From: an uncultured Bacteroidaceae bacterium
GTDB lineage: Bacteria > Bacteroidota > Bacteroidia > Bacteroidales > Bacteroidaceae
Direction: 5' to 3'
DNA length: 34,289 bases
NCBI GenBank assembly: GCA_904502235.1
Contig: CAJGDP010000019.1
Coordinates: 1-34,289, forward strand
The position numbers and the translations under genes are program-made. A model generated the notes under the pieces. It was not told the DNA's origin and made no database searches. It saw only the letters and a program-made list of their open reading frames with translations. Shown one piece after another: positions 23,287 to 31,440 of the stretch; position 1 is the first letter of the stretch; each line of letters begins with the position of its first letter.

Positions 23287-24954
23287 ATGATTGACTATCT
23301 TAGAATATTGTTTATAGAACATTCCGCACTGCAGGCAATTGTGGTGTTGTCGCTGATATCAGCCTTAGGACTCATGGTCGGCAAAGTGCGTTTATTCGGG
23401 ATATCGCTCGGAATAACATTTGTATTCTTCGCAGGTATCATAGCCGGACACTTCGGGCTGAGCGTTGATGCGGATATGCTCTTCTATGCCGAGACATTCG
23501 GACTGGTGCTCTTTGTATATGCCTTGGGATTGCAGGTAGGACCGGGTTTCTTCAGTTCCATGCGCACCGAAGGAGTGAAACTTCTTCTGCCGGCAATAGC
23601 CGTGCTGCTCATAGGCACGATAATGGCGATTGCCCTGAGCTATACTGCAAGTGTATCCATCCCCGACATTTCGGGAATACTATGCGGAGCAACCACCAAC
23701 ACACCGGCATTGGCAGCCGCGCAGCAGACTCTCGACCAGTTGGGAATAGACGGAAGCAGTGCCGCGTTGAGCTGCGCCATAACATACCCGTTGGGTGTTG
23801 TGGGAGTCATTCTTGCAATAATTTTCCTGCGCAAGCTGTTCGTGCGCCAAACAGATATGCCCCAACCCGACAGCAAGCACAAAAAGAATGTATTCATCGC
23901 CAGTTATTGTGTAACGAACCCTGCCATATTCGGAAAGACCATAGCCGAGCTGACACACTCATGGCATCATCATTGCGTTATTTCGCGCATGTGGCACAAT
24001 GGTCATGTGCTTATTCCCATGTCCGACAGAGTGTTGCAGGAAAATGACATTCTCCTTGTTATAACCAAACCCGAAGAGGCGGAGGAACTTCGCCTTATCT
24101 TCGGCAAACAGGAGCAGAAGGACTGGAATTCCGAGAACATCGACTGGAATAAGATTGACAGCGAACTCACCTCGCAACGCATTCTTGTTACCCGCCCCGA
24201 AATAAACGGAAAGAAACTCTCCACTCTGCGTCTGCGCAACAACTACGGAATAAACATCAGCCGTGTATATCGTTCAGGAGTGCAGCTGCTGGCAACACCT
24301 AACCTTGTGTTGCAACTCGGCGACCGCCTGACCGTCGTGGGCGAAGCAGCCGACATAAAACGCGTTGAAAAAATCCTTGGCAACGCGGTGCAGAGCCTCA
24401 ACGAGCCAAACCTTGTATCGGTATTCATTGGTATGATATTGGGTCTTATGGTAGGTAGCATTCCTCTTTCGGTACCCGGTATTTCACTGCCCGTTAAACT
24501 GGGACTTGCAGGCGGACCTATAATCGTGGGAATACTTATTGGAACATTCGGACCACGTCTACACATGCTGACATATACCACACGCAGCGCAAACATGATG
24601 TTGCGTGCAATAGGTCTTAACCTTTACCTTGCCTGCCTCGGACTGGATGCCGGAGCACACTTCTTTGAGACCGTTGTGCGTCCCGAAGGTATTTTGTGGC
24701 TCATATTGGGATTGCTGATAACATTTGTACCCGTTGTTCTGGTTGGAATTTTTGCATTGCGTGTAATGAAACTTGACTTTGGATCGATCTCCGGACTGCT
24801 ATGCGGTTCAATGGCAAACCCCATGGCACTCAACTATGCCAACGACACCATAGAGGGTGACAATCCTGCCGTGGCATACGCAACGGTATACCCCGTATGC
24901 ATGTTCCTGAGAGTCATTGTGATACAGCTGGTAATAATGCTATTTGTACACTGA
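23287..24954 (+). CDS. AspT/YidE-family amino-acid exchanger
   Basis: A 555-residue inner-membrane protein of the AspT/YidE/YbjL group (aspartate:alanine exchanger family). Two membrane halves of about five segments each (about 15-190 and 375-555) flank a cytoplasmic part with two RCK-C/TrkA-C-like domains (about 205-272 and 290-368). The halves share related motifs: GATTNTPALAAAQQ in the first and GSMANPMALNYAND in the second. AspT swaps aspartate for alanine, and most relatives have unknown substrates. Being between an acidic-dipeptide peptidase and histidine-to-glutamate enzymes, it may handle acidic amino acids, histidine or dipeptides; this is inference from context. Confidence 0.85.
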   Translation: MIDYLRILFIEHSALQAIVVLSLISALGLMVGKVRLFGISLGITFVFFAGIIAGHFGLSVDADMLFYAETFGLVLFVYALGLQVGPGFFSSMRTEGVKLLLPAIAVLLIGTIMAIALSYTASVSIPDISGILCGATTNTPALAAAQQTLDQLGIDGSSAALSCAITYPLGVVGVILAIIFLRKLFVRQTDMPQPDSKHKKNVFIASYCVTNPAIFGKTIAELTHSWHHHCVISRMWHNGHVLIPMSDRVLQENDILLVITKPEEAEELRLIFGKQEQKDWNSENIDWNKIDSELTSQRILVTRPEINGKKLSTLRLRNNYGINISRVYRSGVQLLATPNLVLQLGDRLTVVGEAADIKRVEKILGNAVQSLNEPNLVSVFIGMILGLMVGSIPLSVPGISLPVKLGLAGGPIIVGILIGTFGPRLHMLTYTTRSANMMLRAIGLNLYLACLGLDAGAHFFETVVRPEGILWLILGLLITFVPVVLVGIFALRVMKLDFGSISGLLCGSMANPMALNYANDTIEGDNPAVAYATVYPVCMFLRVIVIQLVIMLFVH

Positions 24955-24960
24955 TACGTT

Positions 24961-25206
24961 ATGGCTACAGTTAAAAGGACTGCAACAATAGGCGAATACT
25001 TCCTTGAACTCGGAAGCAAGGATATTGAGATATACCGCATTGCACAGGATGGCAGCGGAGCATTGCAACGTATCGACGACATTCAGGGCACTATCCGCAT
25101 GATATCCGAGCAATATGAGATTGAACGCGACTACAACATGAGTTTCAGACAACATGTAGCAAAGCTGATACAACATGTAAACACATTGGATAACAAACAA
25201 CTATAA
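24961..25206 (+). CDS. Orphan 81-residue protein in the hut/GH95 operon
   Basis: An 81-residue protein that I do not recognise. It has no signal peptide, membrane segment or cysteine. It begins with a short basic part, then is mostly charged and probably helical (IGEYFLELGSKDIEIYRI, then RIDDIQGTIRMISEQYEIE). It sits 6 bases after the exchanger stop and 1 base before the GH95 start, with ATG and codon use like its neighbours, which is good evidence that it is translated. A cytoplasmic partner of the exchanger is one possibility. Confidence 0.6.
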   Translation: MATVKRTATIGEYFLELGSKDIEIYRIAQDGSGALQRIDDIQGTIRMISEQYEIERDYNMSFRQHVAKLIQHVNTLDNKQL

Positions 25207-25207
25207 T

Positions 25208-27718
25208 ATGAAAAAGAGAAACATTATTGTTGCACTACTTATGTGCGCAATGGGACTGCAGGCACAGACCGACTACATTCATGGGTTATCGATATGGTTC
25301 GACCAGCCCACCACATTGAAGGGACATAACATATGGTATGGTGGAAAACCCGAGAACTGGATAGGCAAGAAGCCCGAGTGGGCAGGAGACGGTAACTACA
25401 ATGCCGACAAGGAGTGGGAATCACAGTCGTTGCCCATTGGTAACGGAAGCATTGGTGCAAACATCCTTGGTTCGTTGGAAGCAGAACGCATCACATTCAA
25501 CGAGAAGACATTGTGGCGCGGAGGTCCCAACACCGAAGGCGGAGCACAATACTATTGGAATGTAAACAAACAGTCGGAACACCTGCTCGATGACATACGC
25601 CAGGCATTCCTCGACGGAGATGACGAAAAAGCGGCAAAACTCACAAGGGAGAACTTCAACAGCACCGCATCGTATGAATACTATGGCGAAAAACCGTTCC
25701 GTTTCGGTAACTTCACCACAATGGGTGAGTTCTACATAGAGACAGGACACAGCATCATAGGCTTGAGCGACTACAAGCGCATACTTTCGCTCGATTCGGC
25801 ACTTGCAGTTGTACAGTACAAGAAAGACGACATCACTTTTGAGCGCAAATACTTTGTATCGTACCCGGCAAATGTACTTGTTGTGAAATTCAGCGCAAGC
25901 GAACCCGGAATGCAGAACCTCACATTCGGCTATTCGCCCAACCCTGTATCCGAAGGCACACTCGAGCAGGACGGCAATAACGGCTTGGTGTGGAAAGCCA
26001 CACTCGATAACAACAGCATGCAATACACAGTACGCATGAGAGTGGAGACAAAGGGTGGAAAGAAGACTATCAGCAAAGGAAAGATACGCATAACAAATGC
26101 CGACGAGGTATGTTTCTATATCACAGGTGATACCGACTATAAGATAAACTTCGACCCCGACTTCAACGACCCTAAAGCATACGTAGGCGTAAACCCCGAC
26201 GAGACAACGGCTGAGTGGATCAAGAAAGCCGTTGCCAAAGGATACGACAAACTTTTGAGTGAGCACTATGCCGACTACTCTGCCCTTTTCAACCGCGTGG
26301 AACTGAACATCAATCCTAACGCGCCCGCCACATTCGAGTTCCCCGGTGTAAACAATCTGCCCACAAACAAGAGACTCGAAAGCTATCGCCAAGGCAAACC
26401 CGACTACAAGTTGGAACAGCTGTACTTCCAGTTCGGACGTTACCTGCTCATTTCAAGTTCACGCCCCGGCAATATGCCTGCCAACCTGCAAGGCATGTGG
26501 CACAACAATGTCGATGGTCCATGGCGAGTGGATTACCACAACAACATCAACCTACAGATGAACTATTGGCCCGCATGCGTCACCAACCTTAACGAGTGTA
26601 TGCTACCCTTGGTTGACTTCATACGTACACTCATAAAACCGGGCGAAGTTACAGCCAAATCATACTTTGGAGCACGCGGATGGACTGCTAGCATATCAAG
26701 CAACATCTTTGGATTCACCGCACCGCTCATAAGTCAGGATATGTCGTGGAACTTCAATCCCATGGCAGGACCATGGCTTGCAACACACGTGTGGGATTAC
26801 TACGACTACACACGCGACAAGAAATTCCTGAAAGAGATTGGATACGACATAATCAAGAGCAGTGCAATATTTGCCGTTGATTACCTATGGAAGAAAGAGG
26901 ACGGCACATACACCGCAGCACCTTCCACATCGCCCGAACACGGTCCTATAGACCAAGGTGCCACATTCGTACACGCCGTAGTACGTGAGATATTGCTCGA
27001 TGCCATTGCCGCAAGCGAAGTTATGGGCACCGACAAAGAACTGCGCAAGGAGTGGGAACACGTACTCGCCAGACTTGCACCCTACCAGACAGGACGCTAC
27101 GGCCAGCTGATGGAATGGAGCAAGGACATCGACGATCCCAACGACCAGCATCGCCATGTAAACCACCTGTTTGGTCTGCATCCGGGACGCACAATCTCAC
27201 CCGTTGTAACACCCGATCTTGCCGATGCATCACGCATAGTACTGGAGCATCGTGGCGATGGCGCAACAGGTTGGAGCATGGGATGGAAACTGAACCAATG
27301 GGCACGTCTGCACGACGGTAACCACGCATACACCCTGTTCGGAAATCTGCTGAAGAACGGAACACTCGACAACCTTTGGGATACACACGCCCCATTCCAG
27401 ATCGACGGTAACTTTGGCGGAACAGCCGGCATGTGCGAACTGTTGATGCAGAGCCACATGGGATTCATACACCTTCTCCCTGCCCTGCCCGACGCATGGG
27501 AAGAGGGAACAGTCAAAGGCTTGTGTGCAAAAGGTGGATTCCAAATAGATATCACATGGGAGAAAGGCAAACTTGTTGAGGCTATTGTAAAATCCAACAG
27601 CGGCGCACCATGCAAACTGCTCTATGGCAACAACGAACTTGCCTTCAAGACAAAGAAAGGCGCATCATACCGCATAACAGCCACCCTCGGAAAGCTGAAT
27701 TACGAAAAGGTAAAGTAA
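25208..27718 (+). CDS. GH95 glycoside hydrolase (alpha-L-fucosidase type)
   Basis: An 836-residue exported hydrolase; the signal peptide ends at AQ, residue 20. The N-terminal beta domain (about 65-330) has SLPIGNGSIGANILG at 74-88 and the family FGNFTTMGEFYIE near 166-178. The helical barrel domain has NINLQMNYWP at 446-455, matching the two catalytic-site asparagines (N446, N448), the proposed general acid E577 in STSPEHGP, and QIDGNFGGTAGM with D733. GH95 members remove alpha-1,2-L-fucose, or L-galactose in some plant-glycan enzymes; the sequence alone does not separate these. Location is periplasmic or outer-membrane. It is the last gene of the operon and has no SusC/SusD neighbours in view. 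Confidence 0.92.
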   Translation: MKKRNIIVALLMCAMGLQAQTDYIHGLSIWFDQPTTLKGHNIWYGGKPENWIGKKPEWAGDGNYNADKEWESQSLPIGNGSIGANILGSLEAERITFNEKTLWRGGPNTEGGAQYYWNVNKQSEHLLDDIRQAFLDGDDEKAAKLTRENFNSTASYEYYGEKPFRFGNFTTMGEFYIETGHSIIGLSDYKRILSLDSALAVVQYKKDDITFERKYFVSYPANVLVVKFSASEPGMQNLTFGYSPNPVSEGTLEQDGNNGLVWKATLDNNSMQYTVRMRVETKGGKKTISKGKIRITNADEVCFYITGDTDYKINFDPDFNDPKAYVGVNPDETTAEWIKKAVAKGYDKLLSEHYADYSALFNRVELNINPNAPATFEFPGVNNLPTNKRLESYRQGKPDYKLEQLYFQFGRYLLISSSRPGNMPANLQGMWHNNVDGPWRVDYHNNINLQMNYWPACVTNLNECMLPLVDFIRTLIKPGEVTAKSYFGARGWTASISSNIFGFTAPLISQDMSWNFNPMAGPWLATHVWDYYDYTRDKKFLKEIGYDIIKSSAIFAVDYLWKKEDGTYTAAPSTSPEHGPIDQGATFVHAVVREILLDAIAASEVMGTDKELRKEWEHVLARLAPYQTGRYGQLMEWSKDIDDPNDQHRHVNHLFGLHPGRTISPVVTPDLADASRIVLEHRGDGATGWSMGWKLNQWARLHDGNHAYTLFGNLLKNGTLDNLWDTHAPFQIDGNFGGTAGMCELLMQSHMGFIHLLPALPDAWEEGTVKGLCAKGGFQIDITWEKGKLVEAIVKSNSGAPCKLLYGNNELAFKTKKGASYRITATLGKLNYEKVK

Positions 27719-27723
27719 GAAAT

Positions 27724-27767
27724 AAGTAAATAAAGCAATGAGCGATCGCTCATTGCTTTATTTACTT
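27724..27767. terminator. 44-base perfect palindrome, bidirectional terminator
   Basis: Bases 27724-27745 are the exact reverse complement of 27746-27767. As RNA it would fold into a stem of about 20 bp with a GATC loop from either strand. It starts 6 bases after the GH95 stop and covers the last codon and stop of the convergent thioredoxin gene. No long T-tract follows, but the outer arms are A/T-rich. Confidence 0.8.
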
Positions 27768-28121
27768 CAACAAAATCTTCTCTATCGCCTCTTTGAGTTG
27801 CGTTTTGCCCATTGCACCTTGGGAACGGTGCATCGTTCCGTTCTGTTCTATGAACATGAGGGTCGGAATTGAGCGGATGCTGAATAAAGAGGCAAGTTCC
27901 TCTTCGCTATCTACGTTTACCTTGTAAATGTCTACTTTGCCGGCATAGTCGTTTGAAACCTCTTCGAGAACGGGGGCGAGCATCTTGCATGGTCCGCACC
28001 AATCGGCATAGAAGTCGATTATTGCAGGCTTGTCGCCCAAAAATTCAAAACCTATGGGATTCGACTTGTAGTCCGCCACTCTTTTTATAAACTCCTGGTT
28101 TGTCAAATGTATTGTTGCCAT
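27762..28121 (-). CDS. trxA: Thioredoxin
   Basis: A 119-residue cytoplasmic thioredoxin with the redox site WCGPC at 41-45 (C42, C45) after FYAD, and the SIPTLMFIE segment carrying the cis-proline. It reduces disulfides in cytoplasmic proteins, using electrons from thioredoxin reductase. There is no signal peptide. About 12 extra residues (DYKSNPIGFEF) before the core strand make it slightly longer than the E. coli protein. The gene is alone, convergent with the GH95 gene, and its 3' end is embedded in the shared palindrome. Confidence 0.95.
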   Translation of the reverse strand: MATIHLTNQEFIKRVADYKSNPIGFEFLGDKPAIIDFYADWCGPCKMLAPVLEEVSNDYAGKVDIYKVNVDSEEELASLFSIRSIPTLMFIEQNGTMHRSQGAMGKTQLKEAIEKILLK

Positions 28122-28244
28122 AATCTTTTTCTTTTAAATTGTATGTTACGAAAATAACAAATTCCCCAATCGGTTATATTTTCCTATAACATTATTTATC
28201 ATAAAAAAGATTAAAGCTGCTACAGAGAATAAAATACAGCTGTT

Positions 28245-28282
28245 TTTATTGATCGTTTGGATAGTTTAAAGTAAATTAGCAC
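28245..28282 (+). repeat. 38-base promoter repeat, copy A
   Basis: This copy is identical to 29887-29924 except for C at 28254 (T at 29896). It contains a promoter-like pair: ATTG (28248-28251), 20 bases, then TAAATTAG (28272-28279), one mismatch from TAnnTTTG. It ends 25 bases before the ATG of the orphan exported protein. Confidence 0.85.
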
Positions 28283-28307
28283 ATGCAACAATTAAATCAA
28301 CATAATT

Positions 28308-29267
28308 ATGACACCAAACACACTTTTTAGAAAATCAAGATGTTGTAACCGATATATTAAAGTTATAACATTCATTGCCATAGCTATCATAATGTTACCA
28401 AATAATGTTTTGGCAAAAAACAGTTTTATAAACACTTACGACGGGCTATGGGATAAAGCATACGCGATATATGAAAAATGGCGAGGATATGGGGAAGATA
28501 TGAAAATCATAGGCAAGTACCCCAATTTTTCCAAATATTTTATCGGTTTGTACGATAAATGTCATGAAAACGTTTACAGAGAACTATGGATACATAATTT
28601 GGAAACAGGTATTACACACAAATTGGAAGACTGCGATTTAGGCGGTGGAGTGATGGCCCCCGGTTTCAGCGTCGAAAATTTATCCATAAATGAGAACAAA
28701 AACTGTTTATACATAATTACACATTGTTCCGAAAACAATTACTATGGTTTAGCTTCCGTTTTCCTATATGCCATCAATTTAAATTCCGGTACAGCAGAAG
28801 AACTTTGTTCAGGTAGAGATTATTACAAGAACAACGACATCTTTACATTCATTAATTATGAATGTATATACGAAGGTGAATGCATGGCTGATTACCTATA
28901 CGCTCCAACATACAACCATTGTGATGCTAAAGGCAACCCTGTGTTTCTTACAAAAAGCCAAATGAGTTGCATCGGTCATGTAGAATATTACAAGCCTTCA
29001 AATGTTAATGAGACCGAGAACCAGTATGTTAAAATGGACATAAATATTGACGCCTACCACAACATAAGTGGATCTTGTTCTTACTGCAACAAGAACTACA
29101 CATTAAGCGGTAAACAACAAAACGACGGTGAGTTGCTAATTACAGCTAAAGACAGATACTCAGGAAACGAAATCAAATTCAGCCTTACTGCAGAATCCAA
29201 AAGCAAATTATGCGGAGTATGCTACGGAACCGGAAAATGCAACTACATCATAGAACTATCCTTCTAA
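28308..29267 (+). CDS. Exported orphan protein with paired CxxC motifs
   Basis: A 319-residue protein that I do not recognise. The N-terminus is basic and then hydrophobic (about 17-36, ending VLA), a signal peptide or anchor. The middle has units such as LWIHNLETGITHKLED and VFLYAINLNSGTAEEL that resemble beta-propeller blades. The C-terminal part carries C257-x2-C260 and C302-x2-C305 followed by Y-G-T-G-K-C311; the second motif fits the CxxCxGxG pattern of DnaJ-type zinc fingers. The gene is visibly AT-richer than its neighbours, with many TTA, ATA and AAT codons, which suggests transfer. Its promoter and first 35 residues resemble those of the transporter gene at 29952, hinting at a partial duplication. 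It converges on the 165-residue gene with a 13-base gap. Confidence 0.7.
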   Translation: MTPNTLFRKSRCCNRYIKVITFIAIAIIMLPNNVLAKNSFINTYDGLWDKAYAIYEKWRGYGEDMKIIGKYPNFSKYFIGLYDKCHENVYRELWIHNLETGITHKLEDCDLGGGVMAPGFSVENLSINENKNCLYIITHCSENNYYGLASVFLYAINLNSGTAEELCSGRDYYKNNDIFTFINYECIYEGECMADYLYAPTYNHCDAKGNPVFLTKSQMSCIGHVEYYKPSNVNETENQYVKMDINIDAYHNISGSCSYCNKNYTLSGKQQNDGELLITAKDRYSGNEIKFSLTAESKSKLCGVCYGTGKCNYIIELSF

Positions 29268-29280
29268 ACACCCATTTACA

Positions 29281-29778
29281 TCAAAAGCACAATGCCATTG
29301 ATAAGCCGTTGGCTGATGCACCGAACTGCAACGATGCGTTATACTCTTTTTCCAGACGGTTCAGGCGTGATTTATTGACACAAGTCATTGGTATACCCAC
29401 CACGAAGCATGTTGTACCGGCTATCACAGATGTCATACCAAGATACATCACGACCTCTGCACCCACAGCGTTCTCCCCGGCAAGCCCCTTTGAAAGCGCA
29501 TTCACAAAACCGGTGAAAGTCAGAGCAGAGCCGGCAACAGCCAACGATGCTCCGCCTATTGTAAGCCCGACACCTGTTTTATATTTCTTGCGGTACTTCA
29601 AATAATCCATACTGCGGTCTACACCGTTGAGCGACGTAAAGCACTCCGCGGCAGCAATTTTGTCGAGTTTCTGATTTTCAACAAACACCCTGCTGCCCTT
29701 TATATCTATGGGTTTATACTGCGCCATTGCATTAATGCTCATGAACGCTATCATAAGAATAAAAAGTGTACGTTTCAT
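29281..29778 (-). CDS. Small membrane protein, function unknown
   Basis: A 165-residue protein with a clear signal peptide (ending INAMAQ, residue 20), a mature region of about 45 polar residues, then two glycine/alanine-rich hydrophobic segments at about 69-95 and 106-132 and a short basic-to-polar tail. This looks like a small envelope protein with a membrane hairpin. I know of similar unnamed Bacteroidales proteins but can give no function. Base composition matches the chromosome, unlike the AT-rich orphan facing it. It lies between the two 38-base repeats and is transcribed towards the orphan gene. Confidence 0.65.
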   Translation of the reverse strand: MKRTLFILMIAFMSINAMAQYKPIDIKGSRVFVENQKLDKIAAAECFTSLNGVDRSMDYLKYRKKYKTGVGLTIGGASLAVAGSALTFTGFVNALSKGLAGENAVGAEVVMYLGMTSVIAGTTCFVVGIPMTCVNKSRLNRLEKEYNASLQFGASANGLSMALCF

Positions 29779-29886
29779 AATAACTGATTATTAGATTTTC
29801 TTAAATTGCCGGAAAGTTATTGAAAATTTGTCAATCGGCAAAAAAAGAGAATAAAATGCTATCTGTAATTGCAAAAATAGAAACGC

Positions 29887-29924
29887 TTTATTGATTGTTT
29901 GGATAGTTTAAAGTAAATTAGCAC
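29887..29924 (+). repeat. 38-base promoter repeat, copy B
   Basis: This is the second copy of the repeat at 28245-28282, with a single mismatch. Its -7-like box TAAATTAG lies at 29914-29921, and the copy ends 27 bases before the DASS transporter ATG, almost the same spacing as copy A to its gene. A further shared 12-mer (agagaataaaat) occurs upstream of both copies, at 28224 and 29846. Confidence 0.85.
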
Positions 29925-29951
29925 CTGTAATTACTAATTTGGGATAAATTT

Positions 29952-31424
29952 ATGGAACAGAGAACTATCCTTGGGAAATTATGGCGCTTCGTCAAGCACT
30001 ATAACCGTTATATCAAAGTTTGCGCAATAACCCTTATTGCATTGGCTATCGCACTGTTGCCGAATACTTTCTTTGGCATAGAGGGGCTTACCGATATACA
30101 ACAGCGCATGATTGCCATTTTCTTTTGGGCGGCATGCATGTGGATAGTTGAGGCTGTTCCGGCGTGGACAACGTCGTTGCTTATAATAGTGATTATGTTG
30201 ATGACGATATCGGACAGCGGTATATCGTTCCTCATCAATGGACATGCAAAGACCGAACTCATAAGCTACAAGGTGATAATGGGCACCTTTGCCAACCCCA
30301 CGGTAATGCTGTTCATGGGTGGTTTTATACTTGCCCTAGTGGCATCAAAGAGCGGAATCGACATCAGTATAGCGCGTGCGATGCTCAAGCCATTCGGAAC
30401 AAGACCGTCGGTGGTGCTTTTCGGTTTCATGCTTGTAACAGCTATTTTCTCGATGTTCGTGAGCAACACAGCCACTGCGGCAATGATGCTCACCTTCCTG
30501 GCACCGGTGCTACGCCAACTGCCTGCAAGTGAAAAGGGTACTGCAGCTTTGGCTCTTGCCATTCCTATCGGTGCGAATATCGGTGGCTTGGCAACGCCCA
30601 TCGGCACACCGCCAAACGGCATTGCATTGCAGTATATAAACGATGTTGACGGTCTGAACCTTGGTATCGACTTTGGCGAGTGGACGATGATTATGACACC
30701 GCTTATGCTGGCAATACTTGTGATTTCATGGATAATATTGCATTTTATGTTCCCATTCAGTGCCGATAAAGTAAATCTCACAATCATTGGTGGTGCAAAG
30801 AAGGGTTGGAGAACATACGTCATCTACGGCACACTTGCTGTTACTATTCTATTGTGGATGTTCGAGAAGGTTACCGGCATAAATTCTTACGTTGTTGCCC
30901 TGTTCCCCATTGGTGTATTTGCCATAACACGAATCATAAAGTCAAGCGACCTCAAGGATATAGATTGGGCTTGCCTATGGATGGTGGCAGGCGGTTTCGC
31001 TCTTGGTGAGGGTATGTCAAAGACCGGTCTTGCCGATGCACTTGTAAACACAATCCCGTTTGACACATGGCCTGCACTTATTGTAATGATTGGCGGAGGA
31101 CTTATCTGCTGGTTGCTGTCGCAGTTCATATCCAACTCTGCGGCTACAGCCCTTATGGTTCCCATTATGGTTGCAGTGGGAGTGGGAATGAAGGACTCTC
31201 TTGGAGATTTCGGTGGTGTGGGAACACTGCTAGTGGGTGTGGCAATGTCGGCTTCCTTCGCGATGTCGCTTCCTATAAGCACTCCTCCAAATGCCATTGC
31301 CTATTCGACAGGGCTTATCAAGACCTCGCAAATGTTCAAAGCCGGCATACTCATTGGAATAATTTCATTGGTACTTGGATATGTGCTCATAATAACTGTG
31401 GGCAAAATGGGTTACTTCGGATAA
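29952..31424 (+). CDS. DASS/SLC13-family dicarboxylate:sodium symporter
   Basis: A 490-residue inner-membrane transporter with about 11 to 12 hydrophobic segments. The two sodium and substrate-binding repeats of the family are present: SNT at 171-173 with TPIGTPPN at 215-222, and SNS at 394-396 with PISTPPN at 441-447. Members carry C4-dicarboxylates such as succinate, fumarate and malate, or sulfate, with sodium. The doubled TPPN motifs and the following porin favour carboxylates. The first gene of a unit with the porin (16-base gap) and the GH84 gene. Its N-terminus (NRYIKV and LPN) resembles that of the orphan protein at 28308. Confidence 0.9.
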   Translation: MEQRTILGKLWRFVKHYNRYIKVCAITLIALAIALLPNTFFGIEGLTDIQQRMIAIFFWAACMWIVEAVPAWTTSLLIIVIMLMTISDSGISFLINGHAKTELISYKVIMGTFANPTVMLFMGGFILALVASKSGIDISIARAMLKPFGTRPSVVLFGFMLVTAIFSMFVSNTATAAMMLTFLAPVLRQLPASEKGTAALALAIPIGANIGGLATPIGTPPNGIALQYINDVDGLNLGIDFGEWTMIMTPLMLAILVISWIILHFMFPFSADKVNLTIIGGAKKGWRTYVIYGTLAVTILLWMFEKVTGINSYVVALFPIGVFAITRIIKSSDLKDIDWACLWMVAGGFALGEGMSKTGLADALVNTIPFDTWPALIVMIGGGLICWLLSQFISNSAATALMVPIMVAVGVGMKDSLGDFGGVGTLLVGVAMSASFAMSLPISTPPNAIAYSTGLIKTSQMFKAGILIGIISLVLGYVLIITVGKMGYFG

Positions 31425-31440
31425 TAAACAAACTCAAAAT

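Noticed and set aside
25421..26392. A 323-codon minus-strand frame opposite the GH95 gene
   Set aside because: It is antisense to conserved GH95 motifs with no start context or family signature.
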